This document shows positions 21,766-33,383 of a stretch of DNA of 64,000 bases, in pieces (position 1 is the stretch's first letter; each line of letters starts with the position of its first letter). The position numbers and the translations under genes were made by a program. The DNA comes from Ochromonas danica (taxonomy: Eukaryota > Sar > Chrysophyceae > Chromulinales > Chromulinaceae): the NCBI GenBank assembly GCA_015146655.1, contig VKHL01000097.1, positions 42,855-106,854 of the forward strand, in the 5' to 3' direction. The notes beneath the pieces are model-generated. The model ran no database searches and was not told where the DNA came from. It saw only the letters and a program-made list of their open reading frames with translations.

Positions 21766-22864
21766 ATGCCACTTGTTCCTCAACGCCCCCTGGGATCTCA
21801 AGGCCTCGTCGTCTCTGCGCAAGGACTGTAAGTAATATCAGAATCTGATGATGGCAGACAACTTGATGACATGGCTTCAACACTAAACTTGTCGTAGAGG
21901 CGCGATGGGAATGACTGCTTTCTACGGAGACTTTGACCGCGATGCCCAAGAGCCTGAGTCTCTGCGCACGATCGCCAAGGCGCTGGAGCTGGGCATCAAC
22001 TTCATCGACACGGCGTGGATCTACCAGAACTTCTCCAACGGCAAGCTCTACACCAACGAAGAGCTCGTTGGCAAGGCTATTGCTATCCATGGACGAGAGA
22101 AGTTCATCATCGCGACCAAGTTCGGCATCGCCGTGGATGCGCAAGGCGTGCGAACCATTTCCGGCAAAGAAGAAACCATTCGCTCGCAGCTGGCGGACTC
22201 CCTTCGCCGACTGGGCACTGACTACATTGACCTCTACTACATGCACCGCATGGATCCCAGCACCCCTATCGAAGAGACGATGGCAGTGCTGAAGTCCTTG
22301 GTGGCGGAGGGGAAGATCCGCTATGTGGGTCTGTCGGAATGCACACCCAGCGAACTGCGCCGAGCCCATGCTGTGCATCCCATCACTGCTGTCCAGATGG
22401 AGTGGAGCTTGCAGAGCCGTGATATCGAAGACAGCGTGGTACCAACAGCTCGAGAGCTTGGCGTGGCGATTGTCCCTTACTCTCCCTTGGGCAGAGGATT
22501 CTTGGCAGACCTCGCCACTTTCGACAACCTCGGCACCACTGACTACCGCCGATTGGGCCCTCGTTTCTCAGGAGATGCTCTCGATGAGAATAGAAAGCGA
22601 GTCGCTCGTTTCTACGAGCTAGCTCGCGAGAAAAGCTGCACTCCTGCCCAACTGGCGCTCGCCTGGGTACACAGTCGAGGAGAGGATGTCTTCCCCATTC
22701 CTGGCACCAAATCTGCCAGTCGGCTGGAGGAGAACGCCAAGGCCATCACGGAGGTGCTTCCCAGACTGACCGCAGAGGATCTGTTGGCGATCGAGAGTTC
22801 TGTAGAGACCTTGGTTGGCGCTCGATATGCTGGAAATGCTGGCACATTCAATGAACGTCTCTGA
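21766..22864 (+). CDS. Aldo-keto reductase (AKR13/YakC-like)
   Basis: Exons 21766-21827 and 21898-22864 give 342 residues. The intron splits the GLGAMGMTAFYG motif, and joining restores it exactly. The catalytic tetrad is visible: Asp and Tyr in FIDTAWIYQ, Lys in IIATKFGI and His in YYMHRMDP. The C-terminal cofactor-binding part has VPYSPLGRGFL and PIPGTKSASRLEEN, typical of NADPH-dependent perakine reductase/YakC-type enzymes. The expected reaction is reduction of aldehydes or ketones in the cytosol; the substrate is not predictable. No targeting signal is visible. Confidence 0.93.
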
Positions 22865-23217
22865 AGACGCAGCTCTGAATGAATCGCTTTGATTGTGCTA
22901 GTAGTACAATCAGCATGCATCTTGTAATTAATGACAGTGACTGTTGGAACCAAAGTCAGTCTTATTAAGGGAATCACATTAGTTTACTCACGACCCAGCT
23001 AGTCAGTGTGCAGACAGGAGACTGCACAATGTAAGGAGGTGATAGAGGACGACTGTTCGGCAAGCATGGGCTGGGCCAGTACGGAGTATGTCAGTCAGAG
23101 ACAAAAAGGATAGTGTATTGTATGCTGAAGGCTTACATCTACTCATGATATCGATAAATATATAGGACAAGTTGCTTTGGGTGTGTGGTAGTAGCTATAT
23201 ACAATGTAACGAGTTGA
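22865..23217. other. Convergent intergenic gap, nothing seen
   Basis: These 353 bp lie between two converging stop codons. They are AT-rich, with no open frame or clear repeat; both 3' untranslated regions must lie here. Confidence 0.55.
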
Positions 23218-25428
23218 TTAAACGAGGTCTGCCAGGCGATTGCCGTCTACAGTGGTACCATTGCCGGAGTCTTCATCACTATCCTCACCCTCACTCTCAC
23301 TGTCAGTGAACAAACCTGAATGTGACGCCTTGCGAGACCCTTCATGCATAAGTTCCATCTGCCTCATACCATCTGTTGCGGGCATATGAGCCGACTCAGA
23401 GTTAGAAGAGGGGATGGGATGGTTTGTGCTTTGGCTTTCGGCTGTAGTACAGGACAAGAGAGAAGAAGAAAAGGATTGGGAAGGCGTCAGTGGAGAAGAT
23501 AAGAAGGGCTGAGACAGAGGTGGTGGTGGAAACTGAGAATAGGTCATCGCAGCGCCAGAAGGTGTCTCAGTAGAAGGAGCAACAGGAAGAGGAGCGGTCA
23601 TGCCAACGGGTTGACCCAACACCATCGTCAAGAGGGAAGGATTCACAGGAGAGCCCCACGACACATCATTGATGTCATCTTGATCAATGCTGCTTTCCAT
23701 TTGACCATCGCTACTGCTGCCACTGCCAGTGGACGCATCGTCCGCATTAACAATGGCATCATCAGCCGCCGCAGACTCCTCCTCTTCCTCGGACATTTCC
23801 TCTTGGTCCTCCTCATCTTCATCTTCTTCCACTTCTGCTTCGCTGCTACTCTCATCCTCCTCGACCCCTTCTTCCATATCACTCGACATCCAGGGATGAG
23901 CATAAACCTGTTCTCGACGATTCCGCAGCATCACCATCTGCACATTGCATTGGTAGAGCAGGACAGTCAGTCCAGAAACACTCTCCAACAGAAGCGAGAG
24001 AAAAGATAGTGATGAGTATCGATTATACCCTGAAGATATCTCGCTCGCGCTCAGCAATCCTACGAGCAGATTCGGCAACACGCAAGCGCTCCTCGGCTCT
24101 CTGCCTCAAAAAGCGTTCAGCCAGCAGCTCAGCGCGAAGAGCTAGAACTTCATCTTTAACAACAAACCAATCTCTAAACCAAGTCAAACAGCCAAGTCAC
24201 CCCAGAACTGCACAAGATAGCTAACACATGATACCTGGTTGTATAGGACAGGATGTGAAACCATACGGGGGTAGGCAACAACGAGCACAAAGGTCTCCCT
24301 CTTAGAAGTTCGTGACTATCACGATGACTCTTCACTTCAGGGTAGCGGTTGGCAGCGCATAATAACATTAAAACGACTTCTTGGAATGCCTTCGGGAACT
24401 GCTTGTGACGGGAATAGACAGGCGCCCAAACAACAGCAGGTAAGGTGATGGCTCGATTGTTTCTTCTCGAGGAAGAGTTAGACGAAGAAGCTGAGGAAGT
24501 TGTGGAGGCAGTCAAGGAGTCGTTAGGAGAAGAGGCGTAAGAGTTCACACCAGTTCTTCGACGCACTGATCGCACGACAACCAAGTGATCTCGCTCTTGC
24601 TCAAAGATCTCCTCCAAGGAAGAAATGTTAGAAGGGCTTTCCTCAACAACCTCCAACACATCTTGTCCAGCTTCGGTTCCAAGCAAAGGGGCAAAGTGAA
24701 CGTGAGAGATCAAACGAGAGGTGAAGACTTGGCCGTAGAGCTTTCGAACTGTGACCATCTCATTCGTTTCATTGATAGGCACAACCAAGATACCATTGTC
24801 GGCGAGAAGGTGAAAGAAAAACTCTTTGCGTTCTTCAGGACAGCCTGCCCCGACATAGATTCTGTCGTAATGTTGACAAGTGGTCGGGTCCAAGTCGAAG
24901 CAGTTGCCATGAACAATAGCAATGCCATGATCAACAGAACCATTCTTAACATCGAGAGGATAGGTCTTTTTCATCCAGGCATCGACACAGGCCTCGCTGT
25001 GAGACGCGGCGATGGCGGATATCTCCACGCCATGGTTGACGGCATGGCGGCCCAAGAGGCATGAGGCCAAGCAGCAGAGGTAGCCAGAGCCACTGCCAAT
25101 GTTTAAGAAAGAAAGGCCTTGATCGAGCTCCAAGGCATTCAAGACGGTAGCGTACATGTGGGGTGCAGATATGTGGATGCTCCCTCGCTTGAAGGGGCGG
25201 TCCAGGTAAATGATCGATCTGCTCGCCATGGCGCACAGAATCCTTAAGAAAAGGAAAGAGAGCAAGGAAATTACAGGTGAAACAATACCTGTCCTCTGGA
25301 GTGACGAAATCTCCTCTGTCAGTGCGCAGAAAGGCATTTAGAACAGGTCCAGGAGAGAGAACACCATGCAACGTCATCTTCTCGCAGAGTTCTTCATTGG
25401 AATTGCCCACGCTGAGCCAAGCCATCAC
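23218..25428 (-). CDS. PIMT/PCMTD-like methyltransferase with F-box-like motif
   Basis: Four exons read from 25428 (25428-25289, 25242-24235, 24173-24029, 23937-23218) give 670 residues. The first intron is only 46 bp. Residues about 60-270 are an isoaspartyl methyltransferase domain with family motifs SIHISAPHMYATVL and the SAM loop FLNIGSGSGYL. The layout is closest to PCMTD1/2, the variants tied to Elongin-type ubiquitin ligases. Near 355-390, created by joining exons 2 and 3, is an F-box-like helix (LLPTPVWFHILSYTTRDWF). A charged coiled coil follows (about 390-435), then a strongly acidic stretch (445-500) and a disordered tail. I infer a SCF-type receptor that recognises isoaspartate-damaged proteins; whether it methylates is open. 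Confidence 0.82.
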
Positions 25429-26236
25429 AGAAATTAGGAACGCTAAGGAGCGCAGAGAGTGGGAGCAGGGAAGGAGTCAGATCTTGTGCAGGTTGGCGAG
25501 GATTTGCTCTTGTCGTTCCAGTCGCTGTGCAGGCGAAGGCGAAGGGCAGCAGACGCCGCGGGCAGAGGAGAGAGAGACAGAGAAGAGCACCTTCAAGCAA
25601 CCCACTTTTCCGGATTTCGAACTTTCGTTCGGAACAAACGACCGCTGGACAGTGAGAGAAAAATGCAAAAACCCGTTTTGACTGTTGCCGAAAATCCTGA
25701 AATCGGAAAAGCGGATCGTTTCCCGCTCCCCTCTCTCCTCTGAACAGAAGATGTCGACAAGGTCATGATGGAGGCAATCAATAATGTCACTGCGGCTGCA
25801 CTACTTACGATAAACTCGTCCGTTTACTTCGTGCCAACATCGCTCAAAGTATCTCCAGTCACTGTTCAAGGCAACGAATCCCAATGTCTCAACTATTAAG
25901 GATTAACCCAAAGACAATCGCCATAAACAAGCGACAACATCATACATTTACATTATACATAGTCTATATACAGCACAGAATAATTTGCCTAAACAAGAGC
26001 ATCGCTAGAGTACAGAAAAGTGTAGAGAAGTACAGAGAAGAGAGAACATCGCCAGTGTATAAAACATCGTTTCAACAACAGCAAAAGAAACAGCTAGAGC
26101 AAGACACCAGTCACATAGAGAGGTCGTTCTATCGAGTAATAGCATTTGGAGAGTATGCGGTGGAACAGAACAAAGAGTAACGTGCGGTCGCCATCAACTG
26201 ACGACCAAAGCTAAGAACAAATATACACTCAAGAGA
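25429..26236. other. Intergenic region, no convincing gene
   Basis: These 808 bp hold the promoter of the PIMT/F-box gene (left) and the 3' end of the EF-hand gene (right). A 98-codon plus-strand frame at 25884-26180 has lysine/glutamine-rich, noncoding-looking composition and no start context, so it is not annotated. Confidence 0.55.
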
Positions 26237-27986
26237 TTAAATACTGCCTCGTCTCGCAGGTTTAGGACGAACATGGAACTCCCGATGACCATTAGCAATG
26301 CGTTGGTCGATAACATGCGCTTCCACAATTCTGAAGCCACCGGTGCCATCAGAGGGATCCTCCGCGGCATCATGCAAGGCTGCCACATGACTCGCAATCT
26401 GCTTGATTTGCTCGGCTTTGTCATCTTGTGGATTACCACCTGCGCCGGCGCTATTAATAATGAAAGACGAGGCGGTCGACTTACGTTTTCCTGGCTTCGC
26501 ATTTGCATCGGAAGGAGGGGCAGCTGTGATTGTCGTAGCAGCACTTGGTGTTGCCGCAGTAGTCATAGTTTGGGTGGGATTGGTAGCATCGCCAGGCTTC
26601 TGACGAAGGGGAAGGAGAGGCATGCTTCGGCCATGCATGCCACGAGTATCTGTTCCCTCCAGCACGGAGGGATCCACGGGTGTTACGGTACCGACACTCT
26701 TCCTACGCTGTCTTCCAGCGGGACCCGTGCCTTCGGCAGCCTTGCTCTGAATCAGACCAGCCATGGACAATGGCCCAGGAGAGATACCAGGAGAGAAATC
26801 AGGAGGACTGTGGAGATCTCTCTCCAAAGCGACAAGCTGATTCGTCGCAGTAGTGGCGCCGTCATTAGATTTGCGGGGCTTCAGGGAAGGCTGACTGCTA
26901 TTGTGCGTGGCGACAGATCTGTTGTCCCCGCCGCTTGACTCATTGAAGAGGCGGTCTCGATAGGCCTGATCGTATGCACCATTAACAGCCGCTACAGCCT
27001 GCTGTGCCTCTGCTCCCATCGTACCATTTTGAGAGCGACGTCGTCTTTCCGCCTTGACGCCAGTGGACTCATAGGCAATCTGAGCCTCGCCCGATTGGAC
27101 AGGAGAAGTTGAACCTTCCATGCTGCTCTTGACGTGCATGGCTAGAATATCCTTTATCTTGATGTACTTGTTGCTGGACGTCTTCACTCGTCGCTCAGAA
27201 TGCTTCTCCCAGAAGGACACACCAAGAAGAGACTTCTTCAGAGCCAGCTGCAGCTGAAAAGCTGGAAAGAGCAGCGAGTGATGAGTTCGAGAGAATTCGA
27301 GGAATCGCCCAAGAGTAACATCTCCACCACCCCGCAGCTCTCGCAGGTCGACAATCACTCTGATCCCCACAGCACAACATAGCCCAACATAGCATAGCAT
27401 AGCAATCCATGAGACAAACGAAGAGACTGGCCAAGGAGAGAGATGCTCTTACTGTCTGGCGTAGTGGTTAGTTCCAGCATGCCTGCCGTAGATGTCATGC
27501 AACATCATTTCCAGGTCTTTCTCTTCAAGAATGCCTGTGGAGTCTCGATCGTACAGGTCGAAGGCAAACATTCCTAACACAAACAAACAAACCACACGAC
27601 AAACCAGTCACAGTCAGACAATCACAGTCACAGCAGTGATAACGATATAGAAGAGCGAGCCTACCTAGAGTGACCTGGCTGAGAGTACAGTAGTTCCACA
27701 GCGCCAGCACGAACTCGCCGAAGTCGATCTTGCCGCTGTTGTCTTCGTCGAAGATTGCGAAGACTCGCTCGGAGAAGCGCGTTCGCTCCACGTCAATGGC
27801 CGTGAGCAACTCCACCAAGTCGATTGTCCCTCCTCCGTCCATATCTGCCTTGGCAAAGACTTTGTAGAGCTTGCGCACTTCCCCCGGAGTGATGCGCAAG
27901 GCTTGGAATTTCCTCATCCACACTTGAAACTCTGCAGTGTGGGAGAGCTTCTTGAAAGACTCCGCTTTTGATCCTGAACAGCCCAT
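26237..27986 (-). CDS. EF-hand protein with predicted N-myristoylation
   Basis: Three exons (27986-27665, 27573-27453, 27359-26237) encode 521 residues. The chosen ATG gives MGCSGSK, a classical glycine-2 myristoylation and cysteine-3 palmitoylation signal; an upstream in-frame start would bury it. Calcium loops are DMDGGGTIDLVE (near 48), DEDNSGKIDFGE (near 83) and DRDSTGILEEKD (near 116). A fourth, degenerate hand ends in FLEFSRTHHSLLFPAFQLQ. The remaining roughly 340 residues are low complexity, rich in S, T, A and P, without a recognised domain, ending in a basic tail (RPKPARRGSI). The family is calcineurin-B/CBL-like calcium sensors attached to membranes. The long tail is unusual. Confidence 0.85.
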
Positions 27987-28154
27987 GGATAGCAATAGCA
28001 GCCTGTCAAGATGGCCTAGGTCCTAGTAGATGTTAATAGCTGGTCTGTGGTCTAGTCTATGGTCTACTCTAGTAACTCAACTTGCTGCTGTTGCTTTGCA
28101 CTGCCACAGCACAGGAGATGAGGGAGCAGTTCTGAAAAACACGACTGCTACAGC

Positions 28155-28169
28155 AAGAAACGCGTTCTT
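28155..28169. promoter_or_regulatory. ACGCGT palindrome upstream of EF-hand gene
   Basis: AAGAAACGCGTTCTT lies about 170 bp before the EF-hand start codon. It is a near-perfect palindrome centred on ACGCGT. Related sites occur at 17913-17960, 53928-53937 and 58441-58456. Confidence 0.45.
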
Positions 28170-28304
28170 AGATGAAACTGCTGTCTAACTTCGCACATCT
28201 AGCCTAACTTAAGTTAACTGATAGTTACTAAACGAATACCCAGAATAAACTCCCTACCTCCGACTACTAATAGATAGAGGTAGAAGGTAGTAAATTCTTT
28301 GGAT

Positions 28305-28364
28305 CCAATCCAATCCAATCCAATCCAATCCAATCCAATCCAATCCAATCCAAGCCAAGCCAAG
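28305..28364. repeat. (CCAAT)9(CCAAG)3 tandem array
   Basis: There are nine perfect CCAAT pentamers (28305-28349), followed by three CCAAG units. It lies about 320 bp upstream of the EF-hand gene, which is transcribed away from it. CCAAT is the NF-Y recognition core, so it might act in a promoter, but it may be plain slippage. Confidence 0.85.
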
Positions 28365-28630
28365 CCACTGGTCAACAGCCGCAGTTGTTATTCTGCATGT
28401 GTCATGTGATCACAACCATGAGTATCGCCTAGACCTCCAATCGAGGAACTGAGTTAGACTAGCATATATAATAGTAATCGATAACGTTACTACGTCAAGC
28501 AATGATATCTGGTGGTCTACTTGTACCTCCCTGTTACTCACAGTATGACATCTGCTGGTGCAGTAAATGATAGTCGTACATACCGCGCTAGACTGCTGAC
28601 AGTCAGCAAAGCAGAGAAGAGGTGGCTGGA

Positions 28631-29089
28631 CTACTTCCTCTGCGGCAGGGGAAGCTGTTCGAGATTTCTGATACGCTGCGTGATGTATTCGATGACGCGG
28701 TCACCCACAGTGAAGATGCTTGTGCCCAGTCGACCAGAGGAATCAGCAGAATAGAAGACACGCTGATATCCCTGAGCAGCAATGATCTGCTCGATCTCAG
28801 CGAAGGCCTCGTCGACGACTTCCTTGACGTGTGTTGTGAGGTCCGCATAGCCTCCTTTGGAAAGCGTGCCTGTGGGGATGCCACAGCTACGAGGCTTTTT
28901 GACCTTCTTGCTGTGCTTGTTGAACTGGCGAATGACGGCATTGCCAGCGCCACGCCGCGCGGTGTGATGGTCTTCTTCGTTGTCGTTGAAGAGAAAGAGA
29001 CTGTCTTGATAGTCCTCGCGGGAGATCATCCAGTTAAAGTCTCCAAACTGATCACGCCTAACAAACTCTGTCCCCACCACTACGACCAT
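28631..29089 (-). CDS. Small orphan protein
   Basis: A 152-residue single-exon frame I cannot name with certainty. It is compact and well-folded-looking: VRRDQFGDFNWMISREDYQD at the start, a polar GAGNAVIRQF segment, CGIPTG in the middle, then VVDEAFAEIEQII and a conserved-looking end (VFYSADSSGRLGTSIFTVGD). The GNAVIR...GIPTG...YSA...GTSIF spacing resembles small proteins I associate with bacteria and large DNA viruses, so it could be a laterally acquired gene. It has no intron, and its codon use does not look different from its neighbours. Confidence 0.72.
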   Translation of the reverse strand: MVVVVGTEFVRRDQFGDFNWMISREDYQDSLFLFNDNEEDHHTARRGAGNAVIRQFNKHSKKVKKPRSCGIPTGTLSKGGYADLTTHVKEVVDEAFAEIEQIIAAQGYQRVFYSADSSGRLGTSIFTVGDRVIEYITQRIRNLEQLPLPQRK

Positions 29090-29559
29090 GGCTAGCTTCG
29101 AGTTAGTGAGGCTGCGGAATATGCAGACAACTCTCGCCAGACAGCTAGATAGGGCGGAATCTGGATATCTGGATCAGTCTCCTTACATCTATAAAAACGC
29201 GATTACTAATAAACACTTGCAAAAGGGGCGGTTGAACATTGAACCTCCAGAATGGATTCTGTTCAAGTTCCACCGAAAATTCTTGCTACTACAGAGTACC
29301 GATGTGGGGAGTGAGCATATGATGATAATGACAATGATAATGCCATCTATTTGCTAGCTTTTCTTGCTTTACCCTTCACTCTTAACTCTTAGTAGTCTAG
29401 CTGCTAAGAAAGAGTCAAAGAGTTTTCACACATATAGACCTTCTTCGATCACATAAACTATAACTACAGAGCAGAGAGATCCCCGAGTTCTCATATACAA
29501 ACAGCCATCAAACAGCTGGTCTCATCTGATCTGATTTGATTTGACTGGCTAGGAACAGT
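29090..29559. other. Intergenic region, no gene seen
   Basis: These 470 bp lie between two minus-strand genes. They contain a TAAAAACGCGATTAC motif near 29193 and (GATAAT)-like repeats near 29323-29345. The left part should be the promoter of the small orphan gene. Confidence 0.5.
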
Positions 29560-32500
29560 TTAGACATCTTTGAAGTCTTCCTTCAGATTGTGAAGCTTCC
29601 CCCCATAAGCATAGCCCTGGGCACTAATTCCAGAGAAAAGCAGCTGCAGATCACCCAGAGGAATGGTCAGTACATGATCCTCTTCGCCAACACAATGGCT
29701 GGGATCCCACGAATCGTTTCTCCCAGCAGCTCCAGCAGGCAAATGCTTCGCCTCTGACCTGTCTTGGAGATCTTGGAGTCTATCTCCAGTTTGACTATCA
29801 CGATTGCGACTTAATAGTCGCCTACCACTACTACTACTGTTCTCATCTCTATTCTTGCGAAATGATTCTCGCAGGGGAGGGTGGACACCATTGATGTCAT
29901 TGCTGCCAGTCCATGCCTTGAGGTCTTGATAGTCAGCCATGACACCAAAGTCGCCACGGAAATGTACATCAATCAATAAGGAGACGATGTAGGTGAGCAA
30001 CGCACCAGATGACGCCAAAGACAGGAAGAATGAAGAGTCCATGGGGAAGCGCAAGTGCGCGTTGTACACCAAGCTAGCCTGCAGCGCTGCTAGGAAAGGC
30101 CCAAAGATATCCACAATGACCATCAAAGCGCGACGCACAGTGGCTGGAGAAGAAAGCGAAGAGGCCAAAGAGAGCTGCAAGAGAGCCGTAGCAGCTCGTC
30201 GGGAGAAGAATGCCGAAGCAATCACTACGGCGATGAGAGTGGAAGGAACAAGCAAAGCCGAAGTGCTTATGCTTGGCAGAACATTTCCCAGCCTCTGCAA
30301 CACACCCATCTCTCCACTCCAAAGACTGCTATGAAGGTGAATGGAGTAACCCAGATGAGAGGAGTCCACCGGCGACTCTGTGTCGCTATGGTGGTGCAGA
30401 ATATCTTCGATGGGAAGTGTGCATTGGCGCATGTAGAAGAGCAAGAGTAAGGACGATAGCACAAAAATGCCCATGCTAATGCGCAATGCTCGAACCGGAG
30501 AGGCCTGCAAAATGGCTACCATACGCGGACCAATCAAAGCCTGCAAATGTAGCAATAACAGACCACTAGAGGACATTAGAAGAGCTAGATCGCGGACCCC
30601 ATAACCCAATCCTCCAGTGCGTAAGGGACTTGCAAGCCAGACAGGTATGCATGTGACAACAGAGATCTGGATAGCTGAAGCAAGCAAAAAGATGGATAAG
30701 ACCACAAGGAACAACTGTGCTGGAAGTTTGCTAAGATGCGCAATCGAGCTGGAGGTGCCCGTTCCTTGTGCTTGATTGCGTGGCTGGCCTATTGTAGACA
30801 ACAGCCCATCACTCTCATCAGCTTGTGACTGTCCTTCTTCTAAAGTTGCCGGAGAGAGCGTCCTCATTTTCGAGGCATAATGCGCTGCATGAATGGCTAA
30901 TAGCAGACCGTGTTCTTCCACTGATTCTGTATCATCCACTGCAGGAGATTTCTTCTTCAAGTTAGCCGAAGAGGCAGATCGGGCGGACAGTGACCGCGGT
31001 GTTGTCTCCTTCTCACCATATTTACGAGCAGCAGACTTCGGACTCAAAGCTCCTTGAGACAGACTGCGCGGCAAGGCAGCACCTGTGGAGACTGACAGAT
31101 GACCATTGCCTGAACCTGATGACTCCATGCCTCTCAGAGCATTCTCAGACGGTCTAGATGCCATAAGACTCTTCGCCGAGTTCTCAAACTCGCCTTCCTC
31201 CTCTTCTTCTTCGCCTTCTTCGTGATCCAGTTCCCATCGCCCAGTGGCTGCATTGTAACGATAAGTATTCTTCTCACCCAAGAAAGCCTCGCGCTGTGCA
31301 TCGCCACCAGACAGTTTACTTCGAATCCAGCCAAATATTCCTCTTTTCTCGCTACTCTCACCAACAGACTTGTCCGCCTTCTTTGTTCCATTCCCAGCCA
31401 TTGTGCTCGCCTTATTCTCCTTTCCGCCCACAGCCGATGCATCCTTTTGATGCAGAGCAAGGTAATCTTCTTCTTGCTTCTTCCAATCTTCTGACAATTG
31501 CAAGAAACTCCGATGACCATACCATGAACCCAGAGGCACATCTGTTCCATCATATTCCGCGGGGCGTTGAGAGGGATGGATGTACTTGTCCAACCCCTTA
31601 GCATCATAGAGAATATCCACCTGTAGAACAACACTTTAAGGAACAATTTGGACAAAACAGCAACAAAGACATCACCAACCTTCTTCTGCACGGCCTCTGG
31701 CAGCACTCGAGCGATAACAGACCAAATAGCAGAGAACCACCTCGGTGCTTTACAAACCACAAGGCGAGCTACTTGCTCAGGATAATACAAATCAATCGTC
31801 TCTCCATTCTTTTGAATGAACGCTAAGACATCCGTTGTAATGGAAGACATGGAGATGCCTTGCACGTCGATGACGGCCATTAGGCGTGGCACAGTTGTCT
31901 TCATAACCCCCTCTGTGGGGATAGGCCCTCGCTTGTAAGGAAACGGTGTTGGTTGAATTGCGCCAGGCACCGCTTTGGAGACAGCCTCTTGCACTCCCTC
32001 ATCAGTCGCCAGCCTTTTGAAGATATGCTCATTTCGCAAGTTGAAGTGCCAAACCAACTCATCCATAGAGATCCCTGTGGCCTTCAATGCGCCAGCATTG
32101 CCTTTACCAAGCAGCTCATAGACAACAGTGCATCCATCAAGCGAGTGTCCATGGATCGCATGGGGATAATAGCGCACAACATTGTCGAAGCATGGCTGAG
32201 GAATAGCAAAGATTTCATCCACATTATACTTCTTTCTCCATGCCAACATCCTACCATACATCTTACGAGCCTTCGCAAGATCTCCATAACAGGCAGAAAG
32301 GAAATTGAGTGGAACCTCTCCAGCGTAATCCACGCCTTGTCCATCGAGGTCACGATCACTTGTGGTCACCGCGCGACTAGGCAGTCCAGGGATGGTAACA
32401 TTATTTCCTTTACTTCCAGCTGGATTTGGCCCTTTCAAGACCTTGACTTTGCTCTGAGCGGAGTAGTTGAGGAAGAGGAAGTAGATGGCTGAGGTGGCGC

Positions 32501-33080
32501 AGGTGATCATCCACAGCACCGCCAGAGAGAAACAAGGAAACTCTGCGTCTGTACCGTTATTATAAAGAAATCCCGTGAGTAAAGTGGAGAAAATGAAGCA
32601 AATGATGTTCCAGTCCAGGTGGTCCGGGCAGTCCGAGGCTTTCCTCTGGAAGGCCACGGGTCTGCAGCTGTCCACGGCCAAGTAGAATGACGTCAGCATC
32701 CCTCCAGAGAAGCCAACTAGCCAGAAGAGCAAGATGATGAAGAACATGCGGTTGACGAAGACCAGTCCAGCGTAGGAGGTGGCGAGGAGGAGGAAGAGCG
32801 AGGCGTAGGACAGCTTGGACAGCTGCTTCATGTAGGAGGCCACGCCCCGCCCGGAAAACACTCCCACATTCATCGTACTAAGTAGCAGGCCATAGAGCGT
32901 GACGACCTGCGCCCAGGATTCAAACTTCCTAGTGCGGAAGTAGATTAGGATCCAAGGGAGGATGGAGTATTGGGTGAAGGCCACCAGACCGAAAGTGATC
33001 AAATAGGACATGCTCAATCTACTTGAGGACCGTGACGAAAAGACATTAAATCGCGACATTTCCACAGGCTCTATCAACAA
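29560..33080 (-). CDS. MFS-like membrane protein with internal CRAL-TRIO (Sec14) domain
   Basis: Two exons (33080-31680 and 31620-29560), joined by a 59-bp intron, give 1153 residues; an alternative start at 33059 is equally good. Residues about 25-215 hold roughly six membrane helices (MSYLITFGLVAFTQYSILPW, FFIILLFWLVGFSGGM). About 240-490 is a Sec14-type lipid-binding domain: YDLDG-like HSLDGCTVVYELLGKGN, VIDVQGISMSS, APRWFSAIWSVIARVLP. It ends in KYIHPSQRPAEYDGTD, which is completed only by splicing. A long disordered, charged region follows (about 500-750). Then come six more helices (about 760-1020; LFLVVLSIFLLASAIQI, WLASPLRTGGLGYG). The two halves read as a split 12-helix MFS transporter carrying a cytosolic lipid sensor in its central loop. 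Confidence 0.82.
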
Positions 33081-33383
33081 TCTAATTGGTCATTATTCCC
33101 TCACTGTAAAGTACCGCCTGATGCTTGTCTTCTCCTTCCCTTCGCCTTGCATCACTCACTGTGCACAGTGCCCACTCAACGAGCAAGTGAGAGAAAAAGT
33201 CATATTTTGCTAGATCAAACTAGTATCAAGCAAATCTCCTAATATGAGACTTTAAACTCTCGATTTTGATTCGAGCACAGCTTATTTTCATAATTTCCCG
33301 CGCAATAGCAATGTTTCATCATCGTTAATTTGCTAGACAAGGAGTACTACTTCTCATTCGATTGCTGGAGTTGAAGATACTCT
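33081..33383. promoter_or_regulatory. Divergent promoter region, MFS-CRAL-TRIO / ankyrin-PP2C
   Basis: These are 303 bp between start codons on opposite strands. They contain ATTTCCCGCGCAATAGC near 33292-33308, which includes an E2F-like TTTCCCGC core and shares TCCCGCGCAATA with the IMP3 / SH3-FKBP promoter. Confidence 0.5.

Noticed and set aside
25884-26180. 98-codon plus-strand frame in an intergenic gap
   Set aside because: Its composition looks noncoding, it shows no motif, and there is no splice partner.
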